Shown here piece after piece: positions 1 to 5,056 of a stretch of DNA of 5,056 nt. The translations under genes were made by a program, and so were the position numbers. A model generated the notes under the pieces. The model was not told the origin of the DNA, did not search any database, and saw only the letters and a list, made by a program, of their open reading frames with translations. The stretch is from Bacteroidales bacterium (GTDB lineage Bacteria; Bacteroidota; Bacteroidia; Bacteroidales; UBA7960): assembly GCA_007132395.1 (NCBI GenBank), contig SLOR01000104.1, positions 1 through 5,056 on the forward strand, given 5' to 3'. Every line of letters starts with the position of its first letter. The stretch's first letter is position 1.

Positions 1-1052
1 GTAATGGGGAGCATAAATTGTTGTGTGTCGGCCTCGTTGTCCACGGCCGATCCGATAGCAGCAAAAAGCGATGCATACAAAAGATAGCCGCCAAGGAAAT
101 AAAACACGAAAGCGAGAATCATTATGCGAAAATTGATGGCGCTGAGTGCTTCCAGCACCTGACCTGCCGCGGTATTATGCTGCTGCACCTGCTGCATTTG
201 TTCTTGCAGTTCGGCAGGGTTCAATGCCTGGCCCGAAGTGATGTAGATGTTTTCCTGCGGGGTAAAGCGGAAGGTGTCGGGCATGGCCGCGGTTACTGCC
301 CCAACAATGGCAAAGGTTAGGATTACCCAAATAAGAAACTGTGTAAGCCCTACCATGGCGATTCCCACAATTTTGCCCAACATTAGCTGAAAGGGTTTTA
401 CCGAAGAAACGATAATTTCTACAATACGGTTGGATTTTTCCTCCATTACCCCGCGCATTACCTGGGCCCCAAAAAGGAATACAAAGAAATAGATAAGAAT
501 ACCGCTGAATATGCCCAGGGCCATGCTAACCTCGGGGTAGTCGGCTTGCTCGTGCCCGTCTTTAAGCATGCGAACTGCCTGAATGCTTATTTTTGTCTCA
601 GTAGCTTTGATTACTTCAGGGTCGATACCGGCATGGGCCAGTTTCATAAGCTCAAATTCATTACGCAATATGCTCTCCATATATAGCTTGGCGTTGATGT
701 TTATGGCTTTTTCGGTAAACATCCGCAGGGTAGAGGGTGCCTGGAAGGCCGTGGTGGGGATATGGAGGATGGCATCAAAACTACCGCGTTTCATCATTTC
801 TACGGCAGCATCCACATTCATATTCAGGTTTGTGAATGTTACATTATTGGCGTCTTTGAATTCTGGGTAAAATAATCGGGTGTCGTCAACAATTCCCACC
901 TCGTAAACACTGTCAGACATCTGCGCGATAAAAACCGGTACTATCAAGAGGGCCGCCAGCAGCAGAGGGCCAAGGATGGTCATTACAATAAATGATTTTT
1001 TCCTTACCCGACTCAGGTACTCTCTTTTTATGATGATAAATGATTTGCTCAT
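1..1052 (-). CDS. ABC-2 type transporter permease, NatB-like (partial, C-terminus cut by window edge)
   Basis: Membrane subunit of an ABC transporter, presumably paired with the ATPase encoded just upstream. Reading from ATG at 1052-1050 the frame stays open to base 1, giving 350 residues; NatB-like permeases are usually about 430-450, so roughly 80-100 C-terminal residues are missing. The N-terminus is a short basic cytoplasmic stretch (KREYLSRVRKK), then a membrane segment at about 21-45. A large soluble, presumably extracytoplasmic domain follows (about 46-175). Further membrane segments lie near 177-198, 226-256 and 309-333. The family-typical stretch EEKSNRIVEIIVSSVKPFQL (204-223) precedes the third segment, and NEADTQQFMLPI closes the visible part. 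This architecture matches ABC-2/NatB (COG1668-type) permeases. A Gln-rich loop lies at 282-297. The start is 30 bp after the ATPase stop, with no Shine-Dalgarno motif. The transported substrate cannot be deduced; sodium export is known only for some NatB relatives. Confidence 0.92.
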   Translation of the reverse strand, partial: MSKSFIIIKREYLSRVRKKSFIVMTILGPLLLAALLIVPVFIAQMSDSVYEVGIVDDTRLFYPEFKDANNVTFTNLNMNVDAAVEMMKRGSFDAILHIPTTAFQAPSTLRMFTEKAININAKLYMESILRNEFELMKLAHAGIDPEVIKATETKISIQAVRMLKDGHEQADYPEVSMALGIFSGILIYFFVFLFGAQVMRGVMEEKSNRIVEIIVSSVKPFQLMLGKIVGIAMVGLTQFLIWVILTFAIVGAVTAAMPDTFRFTPQENIYITSGQALNPAELQEQMQQVQQHNTAAGQVLEALSAINFRIMILAFVFYFLGGYLLYASLFAAIGSAVDNEADTQQFMLPI

Positions 1053-1082
1053 ATTCTGGAAAAAAGATTAAGCGTTGGGTGT

Positions 1083-2063
1083 TTAGTTTTCTGCATTGAG
1101 TTCCCAATGCAATTTCAAATCCTCTTTTTTTAATTCCTGAGGATACTTTCCTGTTACGGTTTTTATAAAAATATCATTCATGGAGGGCAATTCTTCCTGA
1201 AAACTGTGAAAGTGCACAAAGGGTAAGATATGGCGAATGAGGTCGTTGGCGCTGTTGCCTGCCTCAAGCTGCACCCTGGCGTGCAATAACCCGTCGGGAT
1301 GCTTCTCTTCGCTCAGCAGCTTGGCAACCGGAGCCAGCAGAGTTGCCAGTGGTTTTTCCGGATGGCTTACCTGCAGAGAAAAAATCTGACTGGAGTGCCC
1401 TTTCTTTATCTGACCGAGGTTGCCGTCGAGAATCTTTTCTGATTTGTTGATAAGCGCGATATGGTCACAAACTTCTTCCACGGAGTTCATGTTGTGTGTG
1501 GAGAAAATAATGCTGGTGCCTTGATTTTTGAGATTGATGATTTCTTCCTTGAGCAGGTTTACATTGATGGGGTCAAACCCACTGAATGGCTCATCAAAGA
1601 TTAACAACTCGGGCTTATGCAGTATGGTGATGATAAACTGCACCTTTTGCTGCATACCTTTGGAGAGCTCTTCCACTTTTCTGTCCCACCAAGGCATAAG
1701 GTCAAATTTCTCAAACCAGTATTTTATGGCTTTTCGGGCCTCCTCCTGTTTTACTCCCTTTAGCCGGGCAAGGTAAAGGGCTTGTTCGCCCACCTTCATT
1801 TTCTTGTATAATCCTCTTTCCTCAGGCAGGTATCCAATTTTTTCAATGTGAGAAGCAACAAGTTTTTCTCCATTGAAAAACAAGCGCCCTTCGTCAGGTG
1901 CTATTATCTGGTTGATGATACGGATAAACGTGGTTTTTCCGGCACCATTGGGGCCCAGCAGGCCAAAGATTTCGCCGCGGGGAATGTTGATGCTCACATC
2001 TTTTAGCGCCAGGTGGTTTTCGTATTGCTTATATATGTTTTCTGACCGAAGGATGTATTCCAT
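1083..2063 (-). CDS. ABC transporter ATP-binding protein, NatA-like with DUF4162-type C-terminus
   Basis: Cytoplasmic ATPase that should power the downstream ABC-2 permease. The 326-residue product has a complete nucleotide-binding domain (about 1-215): Walker A GPNGAGKT at 37-44, signature motif LSKGMQQK at 133-140, Walker B LLIFDEP at 153-159, D-loop SGFDP at 161-165 and switch histidine H190 (STHNM). The Q-loop region reads IGYLPEERGLY (76-86), with Glu where classical ABC ATPases carry Gln; this is a usual form in this NatA-like subfamily. Residues about 220-305 resemble the DUF4162 C-terminal extension and end with PSMNDIFIKTVTG. The length is normal for such ATPases with that extension. 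The ATG at 2063 places the N-terminus (MEYILRSENIYKQY) where the first beta strand should begin; the leader is A/T-rich without a Shine-Dalgarno. The 30-bp gap to the permease implies cotranscription. A terminator-like hairpin separates it from dnaJ. Substrate unknown. Confidence 0.95.
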   Translation of the reverse strand: MEYILRSENIYKQYENHLALKDVSINIPRGEIFGLLGPNGAGKTTFIRIINQIIAPDEGRLFFNGEKLVASHIEKIGYLPEERGLYKKMKVGEQALYLARLKGVKQEEARKAIKYWFEKFDLMPWWDRKVEELSKGMQQKVQFIITILHKPELLIFDEPFSGFDPINVNLLKEEIINLKNQGTSIIFSTHNMNSVEEVCDHIALINKSEKILDGNLGQIKKGHSSQIFSLQVSHPEKPLATLLAPVAKLLSEEKHPDGLLHARVQLEAGNSANDLIRHILPFVHFHSFQEELPSMNDIFIKTVTGKYPQELKKEDLKLHWELNAEN

Positions 2064-2123
2064 GTTTTTAAATAGGGAATGAGAGTAAATGTTTTTTGTA
2101 ATTCAGTGGTATGCAGTAGCTTT

Positions 2124-2131
2124 TAAAGATA
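2124..2131 (-). promoter_or_regulatory. Possible -7 element of a Bacteroidota-type promoter for the ABC transporter genes (weak)
   Basis: On the minus strand this reads TATCTTTA, five of six matches to the Bacteroidota -7 consensus TAnnTTTG. It lies just past the dnaJ terminator T-tract, about 60 bp before the ATPase start codon, where a promoter would be expected if the terminator works. No TTG-like -33 element sits at the usual 19-21 bp spacing upstream, so this is only a suggestion. Confidence 0.22.
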
Positions 2132-2173
2132 AGAAAAATCCGGAATACCTGCCTTGGGCTGATATGCCGGATT
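2131..2173 (-). terminator. Rho-independent terminator after dnaJ
   Basis: On the minus strand, AATCCGGCATATCAGCC (2173-2157) can pair with GGCAGGTATTCCGGATT (2153-2137) around a CAA loop. This makes a 17-position stem with two mismatches (C/T and A/A) and one G-T wobble. The stem is followed directly by a T-rich run (TTTTTCTT at 2138-2131, its first two Ts shared with the stem base). It begins 36 bp after the dnaJ stop codon. The opposite strand has no T-tract after the stem, so it should act only on minus-strand transcription. It probably ends the grpE-dnaJ transcript and insulates the ABC genes. Folding was done by eye; no energy was computed. Confidence 0.8.
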
Positions 2174-2209
2174 CCTCTCCTTATATATACAGATGACAAA
2201 ACCTCATCT

Positions 2210-3373
2210 CTAATTAAAATAGTCTTTCATCCTTTCAAAAAAGCTGCGATCAGATTTTTGGGGATTGGGTTTGAAACTTTCGGACAGGGCCAGTTTTTCA
2301 AGTATTTGTTTCTCCTCCTTGCTGAGATTCTGCGGTGTCCAAACATTGATGTTTACCAGTAAATCGCCTCTTCCATATGCATTTACCGATGGCAATCCCT
2401 TGCCTTTGAGTCGCAGCACCTTGCTGGATTGGGTGCCGGGTTCAATTTTTATTCTTGCCTTGCCCTCCAGGGTGGGCACTTCAATAGTGGTGCCCATAGC
2501 TGCATCAGGGAAGCTTATATAATGGTCGTACAGCAGGTTGCTGCCATCGCGAATAAGGTTTTCATGTTTTATTTCTTCAATGAGCACGATTAAATCACCC
2601 GGGATTCCGCCTCTTGCCGCTGCATTGCCCTTACCACTCATGGACATTTGCATGCCTTCTCCTACACCTGCCGGAATATTGATGGCGATAACCTCTTCGC
2701 CTTTTACAATACCGTTACCGAAACAGGTGTTGCATTTTTCGGTAATAATCTGTCCTTCACCTCCGCATGAGGGGCATGATGAGGTGGTTTGCATTTGCCC
2801 CAGGAATGTGTTGGTAACGCGGGTAATACGCCCTGATCCATTACAAGTAGAGCATGTATTATATGAGCTGCCGCCTTTGGCTCCGCTTCCGTTGCAGGTT
2901 TGGCAGGAAACAAACTTTGAAACCTTGATTTTCTTTTCAACGCCTTTAAGAATTTCTTCCAGGGTAAGCTTCACCTTGATGCGCAGGTTAGAGCCTTTGT
3001 TTACCCTTCTGCCTCCACGGCTGCTTCCGCCAAATCCACCACCAAATCCTCCTCCGAAAGCACCTCCAAAGATATCTCCGAATTGGCTGAAAATGTCTTC
3101 CATAGACATGCCACCACCAAATCCGCCACCGTAGCCTCCGCCACCATTACCCATCCCGGCGTGTCCGAAGCGGTCGTATCGGGCTTTCTTTTCGGTATTG
3201 CTTAATACTTCGTAAGCCTCGGCGGCCTCCTTAAATTTTTCTTCAGCTTCCTTGTCGCCGGGGTTTTTGTCGGGGTGGAATTTCAGTGCTTTTTGCCGGT
3301 AGGCTTTTTTAATTTCCTCAGCCGTTGCATTCTTTGATAATCCAAGTATGTCGTAATAATCTCTTTTTGCCAT
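2210..3373 (-). CDS. dnaJ: Molecular chaperone DnaJ (class I/type A Hsp40)
   Basis: Cytoplasmic co-chaperone that delivers unfolded clients to DnaK and stimulates its ATPase. The 387-residue product, normal for the family, has all class I parts in order. The J domain spans about 4-70 with the HPD motif at 33-35. A Gly/Phe-rich linker follows (about 75-117, with GGGF-type repeats). The zinc-binding domain holds four intact CxxCxGxG repeats: CQTCNGSG (157-164), CSTCNGSG (174-181), CPSCGGEG (200-207) and CNTCFGNG (214-221). The C-terminal substrate-binding domains run from about 225 to 350, and the protein ends with a short tail rich in F, K and D. All eight zinc-ligand cysteines are present, so the protein appears fully functional. 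The start MAKRDYYDILGL is canonical. The gene starts 16 bp after grpE, so the two are almost certainly cotranscribed, and a strong hairpin follows its stop codon (TAG). No Shine-Dalgarno motif is visible. Confidence 0.99.
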   Translation of the reverse strand: MAKRDYYDILGLSKNATAEEIKKAYRQKALKFHPDKNPGDKEAEEKFKEAAEAYEVLSNTEKKARYDRFGHAGMGNGGGGYGGGFGGGMSMEDIFSQFGDIFGGAFGGGFGGGFGGSSRGGRRVNKGSNLRIKVKLTLEEILKGVEKKIKVSKFVSCQTCNGSGAKGGSSYNTCSTCNGSGRITRVTNTFLGQMQTTSSCPSCGGEGQIITEKCNTCFGNGIVKGEEVIAINIPAGVGEGMQMSMSGKGNAAARGGIPGDLIVLIEEIKHENLIRDGSNLLYDHYISFPDAAMGTTIEVPTLEGKARIKIEPGTQSSKVLRLKGKGLPSVNAYGRGDLLVNINVWTPQNLSKEEKQILEKLALSESFKPNPQKSDRSFFERMKDYFN

Positions 3374-3389
3374 TCTAATTGATTGTTTT

Positions 3390-4028
3390 TTAGTTTGCCA
3401 CTACTACTTTGGCAAAACGTAATACTTTTCCGTTGAGCAAATATCCTTTCTGCACTTCATCAACCACTTTGCCTTTGTCTTTTTTGTCATTTGCAGGAAT
3501 ATGCGTAATGGCCTCATGAAAATCTGTGTTGAATATCTCGCCAATGCTGGGAATTTCCTCCAGACCTTTATGTTTTAGGGTGGTTTTTATTTTGGTCTGT
3601 ATAAGGTTGAGCCCTTGGGTAAGGGTTTCTGTTTCGGGGTTTTCGATGGCCGACTTGTAAGCTCTTTCCAAATCATCAACAACAGGCAGTATGGCTTCAA
3701 TAACATCTGCAGAGGCCGTTTTGGTAAGTTCCTGCTTTTCTTTGATGGTACGCTTACGGTAATTATCAAACTCAGAAAAAAGTCTCAGGTACCTGTCGTT
3801 GAGTTCATCATGTTTTTCCTGCAAACTTTTTATCATAATATCTTTTTCGTCAAGGATCGTCTCCTGCTCTGGCGTATCCTGTTCTTTTTCTTTTTCTTCG
3901 CTTTCGTCACCTTCGTTTTCGTCATTGACATTTTTGTCAGTAAAATTATTTTCCTGTGACGTTTCGGCAGTGTTTATATTCTCTTTTTCAGCAGATTTTT
4001 CTTCCTTTTCTTTATCGTGCTTAACCAT
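3390..4028 (-). CDS. grpE: Nucleotide exchange factor GrpE
   Basis: Cytoplasmic homodimeric factor that releases ADP from DnaK, resetting the chaperone cycle that DnaJ starts. The product has 212 residues. Residues 1-60 form a highly charged tail rich in Glu, Lys, Asp and Asn, probably disordered. A long helix/coiled-coil segment follows (about 61-105), including LRLFSEFDNYRKRT (81-94), a typical GrpE dimerisation-helix sequence. The C-terminal beta domain carries the family signature from FNTDFHEAI (166-174) through VVDEVQKGYLLNGKVLRFAK (188-207) to the end. The length is usual for GrpE. The ATG at 4028 is preferred because it gives the expected acidic tail; the tail is poorly conserved, so the exact start is less sure than the frame. 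The gene is the first of the grpE-dnaJ pair, 105 bp after murA, with a candidate promoter in that gap. DnaK itself is not in the window. Confidence 0.98.
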   Translation of the reverse strand: MVKHDKEKEEKSAEKENINTAETSQENNFTDKNVNDENEGDESEEKEKEQDTPEQETILDEKDIMIKSLQEKHDELNDRYLRLFSEFDNYRKRTIKEKQELTKTASADVIEAILPVVDDLERAYKSAIENPETETLTQGLNLIQTKIKTTLKHKGLEEIPSIGEIFNTDFHEAITHIPANDKKDKGKVVDEVQKGYLLNGKVLRFAKVVVAN

Positions 4029-4054
4029 GGCTTGTTTTAAATCATTTGAGTTGT

Positions 4055-4085
4055 TAATAATAGAAAGCTCAGGGGTGGCTGCAAA
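4055..4085 (-). promoter_or_regulatory. Candidate Bacteroidota-type promoter for grpE-dnaJ
   Basis: On the minus strand TTTG (4085-4082) is followed after exactly 19 bp by TATTATTA (4062-4055). This resembles the Bacteroidota primary sigma pattern of a TTG-containing -33 box, 19-21 bp, and TAnnTTTG, with four of six fixed positions matching in the -7 box. Transcription would start near 4048, leaving a leader of about 20 nt before the grpE ATG. The placement in the murA-grpE gap is sensible, but the -7 match is imperfect and A/T-rich sequence gives chance hits. No CIRCE inverted repeat is present, so HrcA control is not indicated. Confidence 0.4.
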
Positions 4086-4133
4086 GTGCTTGCCACTCTG
4101 TTGGTAAGGTCAAAATGTCAGTATTGCTAAACA

Positions 4134-5056
4134 TTATACCCGCTCGATGCATGCACCCAGCTTAGCCAACCTCTGTTCAATGTTTTCGTACCCCCTGTCA
4201 ATTTGTTCAATGTTGTGGATTATGCTTTTCCCCTCTGCACTCAGGGCTGCAATAAGCAAGGCAACTCCTGCCCGTATATCAGGAGAAGTCATTTCAAGGG
4301 CTTTGAGAGGGTATTGCCTGTTAAGGCCTATAATTGTTGCCCTGTGTGGGTCGCACAAAATTATCTGGGCGCCCATGTCAATGAGTTTGTCAACAAAGAA
4401 CAAGCGGCTTTCAAACATTTTCTGGTGAACCAGCACACTTCCCTTGGCCTGAATGGCAGCCACCAGGATTACGCTGAGCAGGTCGGGGGTAAATCCCGGC
4501 CATGGAGCATCGGCGATGGTAAGGATACTTCCGTCGATAAAGGTTTCAACGGTATATTGCTCCTGCGATGGAATGTGCAAATCATCGCCATGTAAATTGA
4601 ATTTAATGCCCAGCTTGCGGAATACATCGGGTATGATTCCCAAGTCTTTAAATCGCACATTCTTGATGGTTATTTCACTGCGTGTCATGGCAGCCAGAGC
4701 AATAAAACTACCTATTTCAATCATATCAGGCAGTAGGGTGTGCGTGCAACCACCCAGCCGGTTTACTCCTTCAATGGTGAGAAGGTTGGAGCCAATACCG
4801 CTGATGCGCGCACCCATGGCGTTGAGCATTTTACACAGCTGTTGAAGATAAGGTTCACAAGCGGCATTATACAAGGTGGTTGTTCCTTCTGCCAGCACGG
4901 CAGCCATAACAATATTGGCTGTACCTGTTACGGAAGCTTCGTCGAGTAGAATATAGGTGCCTTTGAGTTTGCGGGTTTCAATGGAGTAAAATCCGCTACC
5001 GGCATCGTAGTTAAAATCGGCACCCAGTTTTTCCAGTCCGATAAAGTGTGTATCCA
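4134..5056 (-). CDS. murA: UDP-N-acetylglucosamine 1-carboxyvinyltransferase MurA (partial, N-terminus cut by window edge)
   Basis: Cytoplasmic enzyme that transfers enolpyruvate from phosphoenolpyruvate to UDP-GlcNAc, the first committed step of peptidoglycan synthesis. The frame runs from the right edge to TAA at 4136-4134 and gives 306 residues, beginning DTHFIGLEKLGADF. This aligns by eye with the E. coli segment that starts about eight residues after catalytic Cys115, so about 120 N-terminal residues, including the PEP-binding cysteine loop, lie outside. An in-frame ATG at 4907 is internal (TANIVMAAVLAEGTT is conserved MurA sequence), not the start. Visible hallmarks, numbered in the fragment, are: ASVTGTANI (40-48); AEGTTTLYNAACEP (55-68); the FTPDLLS loop, whose D191 corresponds to E. 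coli Asp305; SPDIRAG (D259, R261; E. coli Asp369, Arg371); and IDRGYENIE (R287; E. coli Arg397). The end GACIERV is typical. No terminator hairpin was seen after it. Confidence 0.97.
   Translation of the reverse strand, partial: DTHFIGLEKLGADFNYDAGSGFYSIETRKLKGTYILLDEASVTGTANIVMAAVLAEGTTTLYNAACEPYLQQLCKMLNAMGARISGIGSNLLTIEGVNRLGGCTHTLLPDMIEIGSFIALAAMTRSEITIKNVRFKDLGIIPDVFRKLGIKFNLHGDDLHIPSQEQYTVETFIDGSILTIADAPWPGFTPDLLSVILVAAIQAKGSVLVHQKMFESRLFFVDKLIDMGAQIILCDPHRATIIGLNRQYPLKALEMTSPDIRAGVALLIAALSAEGKSIIHNIEQIDRGYENIEQRLAKLGACIERV

Noticed and set aside
18..870. Plus-strand open frames of 100 and 95 codons opposite the permease
   Set aside because: The minus-strand permease frame is continuous from 1052 to base 1 and carries family motifs, so these are antisense shadows.
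913..1107. A 64-codon minus-strand frame across the ATPase-permease junction
   Set aside because: It overlaps the ATPase end and the permease N-terminus in another frame. The permease frame from 1052 encodes a clear ABC-2 N-terminus with a membrane segment, so this frame is spurious.
2538..3134. A 198-codon open frame on the plus strand, opposite dnaJ
   Set aside because: It lies entirely antisense to the conserved zinc-finger and Gly/Phe regions of dnaJ. Its Pro/Leu-rich product is what the complement of Gly-rich codons gives, and it resembles no known family.
3615..4107. Phe/Ser-rich open frames on the plus strand, opposite grpE
   Set aside because: The Phe, Ser and Val runs are the complement of the Glu/Lys/Asp codons of the GrpE acidic tail. 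GrpE itself is clearly recognisable, so these are shadows.
4084..4110. Possible CIRCE/HrcA operator before grpE, suggested by GAGTG and GCACT words
   Set aside because: The words GAGTGGCAAGCACT form only a 4-bp inverted repeat with a 5-nt spacer, unlike the 9-bp arms and 9-nt spacer of CIRCE.
4203..4845. Several plus-strand open frames of 93-130 codons opposite murA
   Set aside because: They overlap one another and the strongly conserved MurA frame, and none has a recognisable motif.
4134..4907. A short MurA-like protein starting at the ATG at 4907
   Set aside because: The frame continues upstream to the window edge with conserved MurA sequence (DTHFIGLEKLGADF, then ASVTGTANI), so this ATG is an internal methionine.

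Overview
The window looks like an ordinary chromosomal segment of a Bacteroidota (Bacteroidetes) bacterium. The evidence is the protein style (the NatA/NatB-like pair, a DnaJ ending in an FFERMKDYFN-type tail, grpE next to dnaJ with no dnaK in view), moderate GC content, and A/T-rich leaders with no Shine-Dalgarno motif before any of the four visible start codons. The genus cannot be named from this sequence alone.

All five genes lie on the minus strand, so transcription runs from high to low coordinates. In that order they are: the C-terminal 306 residues of MurA (cut by the right edge, 4134-5056); a 105-bp gap with a candidate promoter; grpE (3390-4028); dnaJ (2210-3373, 16 bp after grpE); a 146-bp gap with a strong hairpin plus T-tract, read as the dnaJ terminator; an ABC transporter ATPase of the NatA/DUF4162 type (1083-2063); and its ABC-2/NatB-type permease (1-1052, cut by the left edge, 30 bp after the ATPase).

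Functionally there are three units. MurA performs the first committed step of peptidoglycan precursor synthesis. GrpE and DnaJ are the nucleotide exchange factor and J-domain co-chaperone of DnaK. The ATPase and permease should form one membrane transporter, probably an exporter, of unknown substrate. The stem-loop suggests that the chaperone pair and the transporter pair are separate transcripts with some possible read-through.

I found no RNA gene, mobile element, CRISPR array, broken gene or unexplained long non-coding stretch. Every ORF on the plus strand is a shadow of a well-supported minus-strand gene. I see no sign of a previously undescribed system; the findings below are modest.
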